Below, one piece after another: positions 31,873 through 39,858 of a stretch of DNA of 39,858 bases (its first letter is position 1; each line of letters opens with the position of its first letter). Below the pieces are notes generated by a model, which saw only the letters and a list, made by a program, of their open reading frames with translations, was not told the DNA's origin and ran no database searches. The stretch lies in contig JAHFKJ010000014.1 of NCBI GenBank assembly GCA_023245415.1, forward strand, positions 1 through 39,858, written 5' to 3'. The stretch is from Candidatus Gottesmanbacteria bacterium (GTDB taxonomy: Bacteria > Patescibacteriota > Microgenomatia > UBA10105). A program made the translations under genes and the position numbers.

Positions 31873-34272
31873 TTAATAACGGCTTTTCAAAGGTTTTACA
31901 AGAGCAATTTTAAGTACTTCGTCAATATTTTCTACAAATTCGAATTTTAATTCTTTTAAAACATAATCCGGTATATCTTCCAGATCTTTTTTATTTTCCT
32001 TCGGCAATAATACCGTAGTTAATTGTGCCCGATGCGCCGCAATAATTTTTTCCTTTACTCCACCGATTTCCAAAACTCTCCCCCGTAAAGTTACTTCACC
32101 TGTCATGCCTATAAATCGGTTTACAGGAATTTTCGTAAGTGCTGAAACAAGCGCAGTTGTAATTGCGATACCGGCACTCGGACCATCTTTTGGCACTGCT
32201 CCTTCCGGAACGTGAACATGCACATCAGTTGTTTCGTAAAATTTTTCGGGAATTCCCAACATTTGCCATCGACTTCTAACGTAAGAAAGCGCTGCGTGAC
32301 AAGACTCTTTCATCACATCACCTAAATGTCCAGTCAATGTCAAATGTCCTTTACCCGGCATCAGCGCCACCTCAATAAACAGAATATCTCCACCTGCTTC
32401 CGTCCAGGCCAAACCTGTAGACATACCGGCTTCATCTTTCTTTTCTCTGAAATAAGACGTGAATTTGGCCGGTCCCAAATATTTTTGCAGATTTAAACTT
32501 GATACCTTCGTTAATCCTTTTTTTCCTTCGGCAATTAACTTCGCGATTTTTCTGAAAATTGTAGATATTTCCCTTTCAAGACTGCGTACACCTGCTTCCC
32601 GCGTATACTTGCGAATTATTTCTTTAACTGCTTCATCAGTTATTTGTGCTAGTTCTGTATTTAAACCATTGTTTTCCAACTGTTTTTTAATCAAAAAGTC
32701 ATCGGCGATGTGAAATTTTTCATCTTCTGTATAACCTGGAAAATGAATTATTTCTAGTCTATCCCTAAGTGCTGGTGGAATTGTATCTAATATGTTGCAG
32801 GTCGTAATAAAGAAAACGTCCGACAAATCAAAGGGAACTTCCAAATAATGATCCGAGAAAGCATGATTTTGTTCCGGATCTAATGCTTCAAGAAGCGCCG
32901 AAGACGGATCACCTCGAAAGTCTGTACCAACTTTATCAATTTCATCAAGCATAAAAACTGGATTTTTAGTACCCGCCTGTTTTACGCCTTGAATTATTCT
33001 TCCCGGTAAAGCTCCTACATATGTACGTCTATGACCTCTGATTTCAGCTTCGTCACGAATTCCACCTAACGAAACTTTGACAAACTTGCGTCCCAAAGAA
33101 TTGGCAATAGATTTACCCAATGATGTCTTTCCAACACCTGGCGGTCCTACAAAACACAATATTGTTGGACTAGATACCTGCTTTTTAACTTCTTTTTTGT
33201 CTTTTGTCTGAGTATCTGAACTTTTTTCTTTTGCGGATTCAGTTTTTAATTTCATAACAGCTAAATACTCAACTATCCTCTCCTTCATTTTCTTTAGTCC
33301 ATAATGTTCATCATCAAGAATCTTTTGAGCGCTTTTGATATCGACATTGTTATCACTTTTGATACTCCAAGGTAACTCTACTAACCAATCCAAATAGGTT
33401 CGTACATATGAGGCTTCGGGGTTATATTGCGACATTTGGGTTAAACGCCGTAATTCCTTTTCAGCTTTATCCTCCGTCTCAGGAGACATTTTTGCATCTT
33501 TAATTTTTTGGGATAAAAGTTTAGTTTCTTTATTATCATCCTCACCTAATTCTTTCTCTATAGTTTTTAACCGTTCCCTAAGCACTGACTCTCTAACGCT
33601 CTTGTCAAATCGTTCCTGGGTTTTCGTAGATATTTTACGTTCCAGCTCCAGTATTTTGACTTCATGAGCCAACAACATGTCGACTTTTTCAAGTCTTGCT
33701 TTAACATCAGTAATTTCAAGTAATTCCTGTTTTTCAGAAGGTTTTATATCAAGAATATTTCCTACTTGATTTGCCAGTTCCGGAGGAGGAGGGGAAGACA
33801 TTATATTCATAAAAATTAAAAAATCCACAGATTTACCTAAGTTAACAGCTTTCCTGAGTTCATTGATTATGTGATTTGATAAAGCTTTAATTTGATCAGT
33901 AATTTCACCTGTATCAGGTGCAGAAACAACTTTGCCTAAGAAGTAAGGTTCAAAAACGGTAACTTCTTCAATTCTTACTCGCTCCAGCCCGCGAACTAAG
34001 GCATTAATCTCACCCTCATGCTTGAACATCCGTTCAATCTCTGCTCTCGTTCCAATATTAAATAAATCTTTAGGAGATGGATCATTTACGTTAGGATTTT
34101 TCTGCATCACGAGTATTACTTGTCTATTGAATGTAGCTGAAGCCTCAATCGCTGAAACTGATCTTTGTCGGCCAAATGTAAGCACTACTTCAGTGCCAGG
34201 AAATACTACGCCATCACGAATAGGAATAATAGGTATTAACTCTTGAGATTTTGGTATAATTTGTTCAACCAT
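31873..34272 (-). CDS. lon: ATP-dependent protease Lon
   Basis: Degrades misfolded and regulatory proteins. 799 residues with all parts: N-terminal LON substrate domain (about 10-200), coiled coil, AAA+ module with Walker A GPPGVGKT (376-383) and Walker B VFMLDEIDKV, and the protease with PKDGPSAGI (Ser699) and GGVKEK (Lys740) as catalytic dyad. A Lys/Ser-rich insert (about 343-367) lies between the coiled coil and the AAA+ module. A CIRCE-like operator lies 6-32 nt before the ATG at 34272, so the gene is probably under HrcA heat-shock control. Confidence 0.97.
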   Translation of the reverse strand: MVEQIIPKSQELIPIIPIRDGVVFPGTEVVLTFGRQRSVSAIEASATFNRQVILVMQKNPNVNDPSPKDLFNIGTRAEIERMFKHEGEINALVRGLERVRIEEVTVFEPYFLGKVVSAPDTGEITDQIKALSNHIINELRKAVNLGKSVDFLIFMNIMSSPPPPELANQVGNILDIKPSEKQELLEITDVKARLEKVDMLLAHEVKILELERKISTKTQERFDKSVRESVLRERLKTIEKELGEDDNKETKLLSQKIKDAKMSPETEDKAEKELRRLTQMSQYNPEASYVRTYLDWLVELPWSIKSDNNVDIKSAQKILDDEHYGLKKMKERIVEYLAVMKLKTESAKEKSSDTQTKDKKEVKKQVSSPTILCFVGPPGVGKTSLGKSIANSLGRKFVKVSLGGIRDEAEIRGHRRTYVGALPGRIIQGVKQAGTKNPVFMLDEIDKVGTDFRGDPSSALLEALDPEQNHAFSDHYLEVPFDLSDVFFITTCNILDTIPPALRDRLEIIHFPGYTEDEKFHIADDFLIKKQLENNGLNTELAQITDEAVKEIIRKYTREAGVRSLEREISTIFRKIAKLIAEGKKGLTKVSSLNLQKYLGPAKFTSYFREKKDEAGMSTGLAWTEAGGDILFIEVALMPGKGHLTLTGHLGDVMKESCHAALSYVRSRWQMLGIPEKFYETTDVHVHVPEGAVPKDGPSAGIAITTALVSALTKIPVNRFIGMTGEVTLRGRVLEIGGVKEKIIAAHRAQLTTVLLPKENKKDLEDIPDYVLKELKFEFVENIDEVLKIALVKPLKSRY

Positions 34273-34277
34273 AGGTT

Positions 34278-34304
34278 TTAGCAGTCTATCATATACAGTG
34301 CTAA
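34278..34304 (-). promoter_or_regulatory. CIRCE-like HrcA operator upstream of lon
   Basis: On the minus strand TTAGCACTG, 9 nt, GACTGCTAA. This matches the CIRCE consensus TTAGCACTC-N9-GAGTGCTAA at 16 of 18 arm positions with the exact spacer. It starts 6 nt before the lon ATG. A TTGACA (34312-34307) lies just upstream and TATGAT (34293-34288) lies inside the spacer, though their 13-nt separation is too short for a standard promoter. Confidence 0.75.
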
Positions 34305-34316
34305 AATGTCAAAGCA

Positions 34317-35171
34317 TCAAACTAAGTCATCTATAAGACTTTCTAAATTTTGATAGTTTAAATCTTGCTCAACTAACGATTTTACATCTAATTGAGGGGT
34401 TTGTTCTTCGTATGTTGGCTTTTCAACTTTATAAAACACACCAGTCGGAACTTTTGGTCCCCATTCAAGCGCTTTTTCAAAGGCTTTGGCACGATTTTCT
34501 ACATCATGATTCTCGTCAAGATCGTATATATGCTGTCTATACCAGGCATAGGTATTTACATGATTAAACGTCACACAAGGCTGTAAAATATCAATAAATG
34601 CAAAGCCTGGGTGATTCAATCCTTCAAGTATCAGTTTTGAAAGCTTTGGTATATCTCCTGCAAATCCGCGAGCCACAAATGTAGCACCAGCCGCTAAGGC
34701 GATCGCAATTGGATTAACCGCTTCTTCTAGAACTCCGGAAGGTGTTGATTTAGTTTTGAAGGATTTTGGTGCAGTTGGCGCTGTCTGACCGGTAGTTAAA
34801 CCATATACCTGATTATCGTGAACGAGCATCGTTGCTTTAACATTACGTCGGGCAATGTGCACCAGATGATTGGTGCCTTCCCCAAACGTATCCCCATCTC
34901 CAGCTACAATGATTACGGGCAACTTATGGTTCCCTAGACGAATTCCCTGGGCTACTGGTATTGGCCGACCGTGTAGTGTTTCTATGGCATATGACTTCAC
35001 AAAATTTACCATGTGTCCATGACAACCAATTCCATATACCAAACAAAAATCTGTAGGACCCCAGCCTTTTTCTACAAGCGCATTTTTAAGCGATCCCCAA
35101 ATCCCAAAATCACCACATCCCGGACACCAATTTGGCATAAACGCAGTTTTAAAATCAGCAATTGTTGACAT
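34317..35171 (-). CDS. 2-oxoacid:ferredoxin oxidoreductase, beta subunit
   Basis: Thiamine-diphosphate-binding subunit of a pyruvate- or 2-oxoglutarate:ferredoxin oxidoreductase. 284 residues from ATG 35171; the frame extends eight codons to a TTG. Features: NWCPGCGDFGIW, GIGCHGHMVNF, the TPP-Mg motif VAGDGDTFGEGTNH, and a DNQVYGLTTGQTAPT loop as in KorB/PorB. The specific oxoacid cannot be read from sequence. It pairs with the alpha subunit upstream (76-bp gap). Confidence 0.93.
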   Translation of the reverse strand: MSTIADFKTAFMPNWCPGCGDFGIWGSLKNALVEKGWGPTDFCLVYGIGCHGHMVNFVKSYAIETLHGRPIPVAQGIRLGNHKLPVIIVAGDGDTFGEGTNHLVHIARRNVKATMLVHDNQVYGLTTGQTAPTAPKSFKTKSTPSGVLEEAVNPIAIALAAGATFVARGFAGDIPKLSKLILEGLNHPGFAFIDILQPCVTFNHVNTYAWYRQHIYDLDENHDVENRAKAFEKALEWGPKVPTGVFYKVEKPTYEEQTPQLDVKSLVEQDLNYQNLESLIDDLV

Positions 35172-35247
35172 ACATGTAATGATATTACGATACAAAGATA
35201 CTTAGATATTAAGAAGAAACAATAAAATATTGTATTATCTTAACACG

Positions 35248-36993
35248 CTAATAACTGAGTATCTCTTCAATTATTTCACTCGGAAAAAAGGGTCGGCCAT
35301 CATATTTGTTGATTTTATCTTTAATAGTTATTCCTGTTTTTAATAAAATCCAGTCAGCCATTGGAGAATTATGGTTGCCTTCGATATCAACTATATGTTT
35401 AGCCTTAGACAATAAGGCCTTAAGTGAATCTACCGGAAAAGGATTAATCCAGGAAATCTGAATATAATTTACCAGTCCTTTTTGTCCTGCAAGATCTAAT
35501 TGTCTCATTGCCTCAAGTACTACTCCTTTAGTTGATCCCCAACCAACAAGCGTATGTTTAGCGTCTGGATCACCATACAGAATAACATCGCGGTCTTCCT
35601 TTTGGGCTGCAATAAGCTTTTTCATCCGTTTTTCAATCATGGATTTTGTCACTCTAGCTTCTTCAGTTGAGTAACCAAACTCGTCATGTTCATCAGAATT
35701 GGAATGAAAAATGCCATTTTTACGTCCAGGTATTGGCCGTGGAGATATACCATCTTCAGTAAGCAGATACCGTTTAACCTCCTCTTGAGCTGATTGTTCT
35801 GCCTCAGTCATGATTTTTCCGCGTTCAATTGGTATTTTTTTCTGGAAATGGTCAAAATCAATACTAAAATATGATTCGCAGATGTATTTATCAACAAGAA
35901 CAACAACAGGCGTCTGGTATTTGTCGGCCAAATTAAAAGCTACTTGGGTCAGATAATATGCTTCCTCGATATCACCTGGAGCAAGCACTAGGCGCGGAAA
36001 TTCTCCCTGAGAAGCATTTAGGACAAAATGAAGATCGCCTTGAGTAGTCCAAGTAGGCAGACCGGTCGCAGGTCCCGGTCTTTGGCCATAAATTATTACT
36101 ACTGGCTGTTCAATCATTCCGGCTAGTGATACTCCCTCAGTCATTAAACAAAAACCGCCTCCGGATGTGGCTACCATAGACCGTACACCCGCAAATGAAG
36201 CTCCTATTGCCATGTTTATACCGGCAATTTCATCTTCAGGTTGTTTATAGACATAACCTACCTTCTCAGCCTTGTCTGCCATGTAAAATAAAAGGCCGTT
36301 TATGGGAGTCATGGGATATGCAGCAATAAACTTCATTCCAGCTGCGATTGAACCTAGGCCTATTGCTTCATTTCCTGTCAATACTACTTGTTTTTGGGAT
36401 TTCATCTTAGGCTTTAGTTTCTTATAGTAACCGTGGGGGTGGTATGATTGAATGTAATCATAACCTGCTTGAGCTAACTTAATATTTGTATCAATTATTT
36501 CCTGACCCTTAGATTTAAACTGATCTTCGATAACTCTTTTAAGATAAGAAAAATCGTAATCCACAAGTGCTACTGTTGCACCAAGGGCAACGGTATTTCG
36601 CATAAGCACGTCACCGCCTAATTCTTTGGTGAGTTTCATAAGAGGTACTGCAAATAGCGAAACTTTTCTGGAGAAGTCATTCTCTTTCACATCAAAACTC
36701 TCATTATCGTATATGATTCCTGCGTTATCGGTCACTTCGGATTTGTGAATGTCGATTGTTTCACGGTTTAATGCGACTAAAATATCCACAACGTCATCTG
36801 TTGCGAAAATTTCATGACTTGCAACACGGACTAAAATAACGTTATGTCCTCCGCGAATAAGTGACGGATAATCATTGATGGATATTGCTTTTAAACCTCC
36901 ACGGGAAAATGTCCGAATTAGAAGAAGACCTGAAGCCATTATTCCAAACCCTGCTTCTCCACCGACTTTGATAGTTAAACTTACATTATCCAT
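35248..36993 (-). CDS. 2-oxoacid:ferredoxin oxidoreductase, fused gamma-alpha subunit
   Basis: 581 residues from ATG 36993; upstream alternatives (37014, and GTG 37029) overlap the probable promoter. The N-terminal ~190 residues are the gamma domain (KVGGEAGFGIMASG). The rest is the alpha domain with GNEAIGLGSIAAGMKF, AYPMTPINGLL, EDEIAGINMAIGAS, ATSGGGFCLMTEG and a YGQRPGPATGLPT loop. This two-subunit KorAB architecture oxidises a 2-oxoacid to acyl-CoA and reduces ferredoxin. The ferredoxin encoded just upstream is the obvious acceptor. Confidence 0.93.
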   Translation of the reverse strand: MDNVSLTIKVGGEAGFGIMASGLLLIRTFSRGGLKAISINDYPSLIRGGHNVILVRVASHEIFATDDVVDILVALNRETIDIHKSEVTDNAGIIYDNESFDVKENDFSRKVSLFAVPLMKLTKELGGDVLMRNTVALGATVALVDYDFSYLKRVIEDQFKSKGQEIIDTNIKLAQAGYDYIQSYHPHGYYKKLKPKMKSQKQVVLTGNEAIGLGSIAAGMKFIAAYPMTPINGLLFYMADKAEKVGYVYKQPEDEIAGINMAIGASFAGVRSMVATSGGGFCLMTEGVSLAGMIEQPVVIIYGQRPGPATGLPTWTTQGDLHFVLNASQGEFPRLVLAPGDIEEAYYLTQVAFNLADKYQTPVVVLVDKYICESYFSIDFDHFQKKIPIERGKIMTEAEQSAQEEVKRYLLTEDGISPRPIPGRKNGIFHSNSDEHDEFGYSTEEARVTKSMIEKRMKKLIAAQKEDRDVILYGDPDAKHTLVGWGSTKGVVLEAMRQLDLAGQKGLVNYIQISWINPFPVDSLKALLSKAKHIVDIEGNHNSPMADWILLKTGITIKDKINKYDGRPFFPSEIIEEILSY

Positions 36994-37009
36994 TTTAGTT
37001 TTCAAGCAT

Positions 37010-37018
37010 ATCATACCA
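37010..37018 (-). promoter_or_regulatory. Possible extended -10 promoter of the oxidoreductase genes
   Basis: TGGTATGAT on the minus strand (TGn plus TATGAT). Start near 37003, 10 nt before the chosen ATG. No clear -35. Confidence 0.4.
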
Positions 37019-37141
37019 TGATATGCCACACCAGATATATTTTTGTCTTCACAAATAGATTAAATCATTCTTACAATGTATTTGTTGAATCTACGTTATC
37101 CGGGAAATTCCGAGTAGACAGATTAAAATAATTATTTATCA

Positions 37142-37321
37142 TTAATCATTACAACACGGATCTTTGTATCCGCAATTTTTACAAACGGAGTCTCGACCAC
37201 CAGGCATACCAAAGAAGTCTTCACCACACAAAGGACAAGGACGAAGATTGAAAATGCGAGGATTGATTTCTCTATGTGGACTAATTTGAATTACAGAATA
37301 AATTTTATTATTTGTCTTCAT
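37142..37321 (-). CDS. 59-residue zinc-ribbon protein
   Basis: A short gene, ATG 37321 to TAA 37142. The second half carries a four-cysteine ribbon: RPCPLCGEDFFG (Cys29, Cys32), then DSVCKNCGYKDPCCND (Cys47, Cys50, plus Cys56 and Cys57). The two CxxCG knuckles 15 residues apart fit a rubredoxin/zinc-ribbon fold; the extra CC pair is unusual. No membrane segment. It lies between the ferredoxin gene and the oxidoreductase genes on the same strand, so a role in metal or electron handling is possible, though a nucleic-acid or protein-binding ribbon is equally possible. Confidence 0.75.
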   Translation of the reverse strand: MKTNNKIYSVIQISPHREINPRIFNLRPCPLCGEDFFGMPGGRDSVCKNCGYKDPCCND

Positions 37322-37364
37322 GTCATCCTGAACTTGCCTGCCCGGCTTAGGACTATTTCAGGAT
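37322..37364. repeat. Dispersed-type palindrome (GTCATCCTGAACTTG...TTTCAGGAT)
   Basis: ATCCTGAA (37325-37332) pairs with TTCAGGAT (37357-37364), with a GC-rich centre (GCCTGCCCGGC). The outer sequence has the form of a widespread intergenic palindrome seen in many bacteria. It separates the ferredoxin and zinc-ribbon genes; T's follow on the plus strand. Confidence 0.6.
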
Positions 37365-37410
37365 TTTTAATTTATAAGATGCCCAAACAGATATAACATG
37401 ACAGTTATAA

Positions 37411-37632
37411 TTATGGATATGTTTGCTTTCCTGCATCATCGACTAAAATTATCGCAGCCACTGGACAGGCTTTTGCAGACTCTAATACTGTATTTTCATC
37501 TTCATTGGAAGCACTGTCTAAAACAATCGCTTTGGCTTCGTTATCGAGTGCAAATGCTTGTGGCGCTATCGCAACACACGTTCCAGCCCCTATGCATAGA
37601 TTTCTATCTACGGTAATTTTATATTTTGCCAT
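37411..37632 (-). CDS. Small single-cluster ferredoxin
   Basis: 73 residues. Cluster motif CIGAGTC (Cys13, Cys19) and ACP with Cys56. The position of the second cysteine of a CxxCxxC motif is Ala16, so three cysteines remain. This pattern is typical of [3Fe-4S] ferredoxins or of [4Fe-4S] clusters with a non-cysteine ligand. The rest has the usual two-half ferredoxin fold (IAPQAFALDNEAKAIVLD). It lies between sufU and the 2-oxoacid:ferredoxin oxidoreductase, its likely electron donor. Confidence 0.92.
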   Translation of the reverse strand: MAKYKITVDRNLCIGAGTCVAIAPQAFALDNEAKAIVLDSASNEDENTVLESAKACPVAAIILVDDAGKQTYP

Positions 37633-37678
37633 AGCTTAAAATTTCTAACCGCTAGTAGCCTGACTAATTTCTAATTAT

Positions 37679-38053
37679 CTAAGTCAGCTGATTTAGTGTT
37701 TTATGTAATACCTCTAACGATAAAAGTGCACATTTTACCCGTGTTGGAGATAATTCAATACCTAGCATAGTCAAAATATCATTCTTACTTAAATTTTTCA
37801 AGTCACCAATTTTTTGACCTTTAACAGATTCAGTTAGCATTGAGGCACTCGCTATACTAATCGCGCAACCTGAACCTTGAAATTTAATATCAGCTACAAG
37901 ACTGGATTTATTCTTTACTAAAACCTGCATCGACAGAGAGTCGCCGCAGGAAACTATGTTATCACTAGCCTCAGAGGACGGATTATCCAATACTCCGAAA
38001 TTAAATGGATGTTTATAATGCTCAAGAATTTGTTCGCGATATATTAAGTCCAT
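37679..38053 (-). CDS. sufU: SUF scaffold/sulfurtransferase SufU
   Basis: NifU-N-type protein; 124 residues from ATG 38053, which starts with the family-typical LIYREQILEHYKHPFN. The frame extends ten codons to a TTG inside sufS and is unlikely. Zinc/sulfur ligands are intact: SCGDSL (Cys36, Asp38), GSGCAIS (Cys63), RVKCALLSLE (Cys108). SufU takes persulfide sulfur from SufS. It follows sufS by 7 bp, the order seen in Gram-positive SUF operons. Confidence 0.93.
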   Translation of the reverse strand: MDLIYREQILEHYKHPFNFGVLDNPSSEASDNIVSCGDSLSMQVLVKNKSSLVADIKFQGSGCAISIASASMLTESVKGQKIGDLKNLSKNDILTMLGIELSPTRVKCALLSLEVLHKTLNQLT

Positions 38054-38060
38054 GTATTGT

Positions 38061-39278
38061 TTAAGAAAAAGTTTTTTGTACAAACTTTAGTCCTTCCACT
38101 AATGCATCGACATCTTTTTCAGTTGAATAAACATAAAATGAAGCTCGAGCAGTAGAAACTAAATTAAGACTCAAGTGCAACGGCATAGCGCAATGATGTC
38201 CAGCTCGAATACAAATATTCCTCGAATCCAATATCTGTGCGATATCATGAGCATGGATCTTCTCAATAGTAAAAGAGATTACTCCACCTCTATCTTCCAT
38301 TTGAGTAGGACCGTATATAGTTATTCCGTTAATTAGTTTAAGTTTTTCGAAAGCATATGTTGTTAACTCAATTTCGTGACGACGTACATTTTCCATGCCT
38401 AAATCTTTAAGATAGTCGATAGCAGCTCCCAATCCTATCACACCTGCGATATGCGGAGTCCCGGCTTCAAATTTATGTGGTGTATCTTTGAAATCTGTAT
38501 GGTCAATATATACTGCCTGTATCATATCTCCGCCGTACTGATACGGATGCATTTCATGAAGTAACTCATAACGCCCCCAGAGTACGCCAACGCCGGTTGG
38601 ACCCAGCATCTTATGGGATGAAAAAACGTAAAAATCGCATCCTAAATCCTCAATATCGACCTTCATATGAGGCACTGCCTGAGCTCCATCTATGAGTACT
38701 AAAGATTCTGGTATTCTCTTTTTTATTGTAGCAACGAGTTTTTTTATGGGATTTATGGTGCCTAATACATTAGATACTGCAGTTATTGCAACTAATCTAG
38801 TTCGTGACGACATTAATTTTTCTAGCTCCAACAAATTAAGCATGTAATCCCTACCCGTGTTCCAAATCTTAAAATTAGCATTCTTTTTCAATGATCTCTG
38901 TTGCCATGGTACGAAATTGGAATGATGCTCCATAATTGAAACAATTATTTCATCTCCTGGCTTAAGCGTTTTTCCTATCCCCGCAGCGACTAAGTTGACA
39001 GCTTCAGTTGCATTTCTTACGAATACTATCTCCCGACTATTTTTTGCGCCAATAAAGTGTGCAACTTTCCCTCGTACTGCTTCATATTCTGCAGTTGCTT
39101 TTTCGGATATTTTATAAATTCCTCGAAATATATTAGCGCTATATTTGTGGTAATATTCGTTTTCTTTTGCGATTACCTGCCGAGGCTTTAATGAAGTCGC
39201 ACCGGAATCAAGATACACTAAATCTTTAATGTGTGAAAAAATTGGAAAATCATTTTTTAATTCATCAGTATCTAACAT
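38061..39278 (-). CDS. sufS: Cysteine desulfurase SufS
   Basis: PLP enzyme that removes sulfur from cysteine for Fe-S cluster assembly. 405 residues. YLDSGATSLKP at the start, IMEHHSNFVPW with the PLP-stacking His, LIDGAQAVPHM, and FSSHKMLGPTG with PLP-lysine Lys223. The active-site Cys363 lies in RAGHHCAMPLH, the short-loop group II (SufS) form. It lies 4 bp downstream of the SufD-like gene and just upstream of sufU. Confidence 0.97.
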   Translation of the reverse strand: MLDTDELKNDFPIFSHIKDLVYLDSGATSLKPRQVIAKENEYYHKYSANIFRGIYKISEKATAEYEAVRGKVAHFIGAKNSREIVFVRNATEAVNLVAAGIGKTLKPGDEIIVSIMEHHSNFVPWQQRSLKKNANFKIWNTGRDYMLNLLELEKLMSSRTRLVAITAVSNVLGTINPIKKLVATIKKRIPESLVLIDGAQAVPHMKVDIEDLGCDFYVFSSHKMLGPTGVGVLWGRYELLHEMHPYQYGGDMIQAVYIDHTDFKDTPHKFEAGTPHIAGVIGLGAAIDYLKDLGMENVRRHEIELTTYAFEKLKLINGITIYGPTQMEDRGGVISFTIEKIHAHDIAQILDSRNICIRAGHHCAMPLHLSLNLVSTARASFYVYSTEKDVDALVEGLKFVQKTFS

Positions 39279-39282
39279 AGTA

Positions 39283-39858
39283 TTAATAAACTAATGTATT
39301 AATCTCATTTAATATTCGTTTTTTTAAAATTGCACTCTTTATGTGACTTAGAATTGGATCAAAAAATCCCTCGATCACCATATTGCTTGCTGCTACTGTA
39401 CTAATTCCTCGACTTTCTAAGTAAAAAAGTTCTTCGCAGTTAATTTTACTAATCGTAGCACTATGTGTACAGCGTACATCATTTGCCAAAATTTCCAGAG
39501 CCGGTTTACTTTCAGTTTTAGCTTCACTTGACAACATTAGGTTTTCATTTCGCTGATAAGCATCCGTCCTTTGAGCAATCGGATCTACTGATATAAAACC
39601 TTCAAAATTCAGCGAACTCTTATCAGATAATACACTTTTTACAAGTAAGTTGCTGCGTGTACGCGGTGCCTGGTGATTTTGAATTGTATGTAGAATTATC
39701 TGGTCATTTTTTTTGCCAATTATTATCCCATATATATCCGCCTCTGAATCTGCGCCAGTTAGATTTACTTCTAGAGAATAGGCAACTGAACAATTAGCTA
39801 TTAAAATCAGTATTAAACGTTCAGAACTCTCAACCAAATAACGATCCTTCGTGGAAGA
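39283..39858 (-). CDS. sufD: SufB/SufD family protein, C-terminal part (cut by window edge)
   Basis: 191 codons visible, open to the end of the window, so the N-terminus is missing. The sequence has the SufBD beta-helix C-terminal signature: NFEGFISVDPIAQRTDAYQ, NLMLSSEAKTESKPALEI, NDVRCTHSATISKINCEELFYL and SRGIS. ELFYLESRG with a preceding HSA is shared by SufB and SufD. SufD is chosen because it directly precedes sufS and lacks obvious SufB-specific motifs, but the complete gene is needed. It would scaffold Fe-S clusters with SufB and SufC, which should lie beyond 39858. Confidence 0.85.
   Translation of the reverse strand, partial: SSTKDRYLVESSERLILILIANCSVAYSLEVNLTGADSEADIYGIIIGKKNDQIILHTIQNHQAPRTRSNLLVKSVLSDKSSLNFEGFISVDPIAQRTDAYQRNENLMLSSEAKTESKPALEILANDVRCTHSATISKINCEELFYLESRGISTVAASNMVIEGFFDPILSHIKSAILKKRILNEINTLVY

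Overview
The window looks like chromosomal DNA of a Candidate Phyla Radiation (Patescibacteria) bacterium, most likely of Microgenomates type. This is inferred from several things seen together: AT-rich sequence, tightly packed genes, an archaeal-type class I lysyl-tRNA synthetase, a dockerin-like protein with a Pro/Ser/Thr linker, a dedicated exosortase pair, a minimal SUF operon and a 2-oxoacid:ferredoxin oxidoreductase. There is no ribosomal RNA, so the assignment rests on gene content only. Most genes are on the minus strand.

Layout. 1-3.65 kb: purine genes purF-purN-purD (minus), with a structured leader ahead of purF. 3.86-7.85 kb: endonuclease IV, a membrane-anchored DsbA-like thioredoxin-fold protein, a small protein ending in LPATGL, and a large secreted protein. 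7.97-9.4 kb (plus): a membrane-anchored protein with a cohesin-like domain and a dockerin. 9.5-11.4 kb (plus): a small conserved-looking protein and a Y-family polymerase, flanked by REP-like hairpins. 11.5-15.3 kb (minus): AlkA-type glycosylase, a zinc deaminase and a zinc-site-less paralogue, an EamA transporter, a methyltransferase, and a broken second copy of the deaminase. 15.4-19.8 kb (minus): an exosortase fused to an EpsI-like domain, overlapping a 999-residue membrane protein with VIT, vWA-like and PEP-CTERM parts. 20-22.7 kb: secA. 23-24.1 kb (plus): a D-Ala-D-Ala-ligase-like ATP-grasp enzyme. 24.2-30.3 kb (minus): serS, histidine phosphatase, rdgB, HD protein, lysS fused to a B3/4 domain, greA. 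Then tRNA-Glu and a class A beta-lactamase-like serine hydrolase (plus). 31.9-39.86 kb (minus): SufD-like (cut by the window edge), sufS, sufU, a ferredoxin, a zinc-ribbon mini-protein, the 2-oxoacid:ferredoxin oxidoreductase alpha and beta subunits, and lon with a CIRCE-like operator.

How the genes fit together. The SUF genes, ferredoxin and oxidoreductase form a coherent Fe-S assembly and fermentative electron-transfer block. The exosortase and PEP-CTERM genes look like a one-enzyme, one-substrate surface-processing module. lysS, serS, greA, secA and lon are housekeeping. The most noteworthy points are the exosortase/VIT-vWA pair, the LysRS-B3/4 fusion, the CIRCE-like operator on lon, the promoter-terminator leader of greA, and the active/degenerate deaminase pair with its broken copy nearby.
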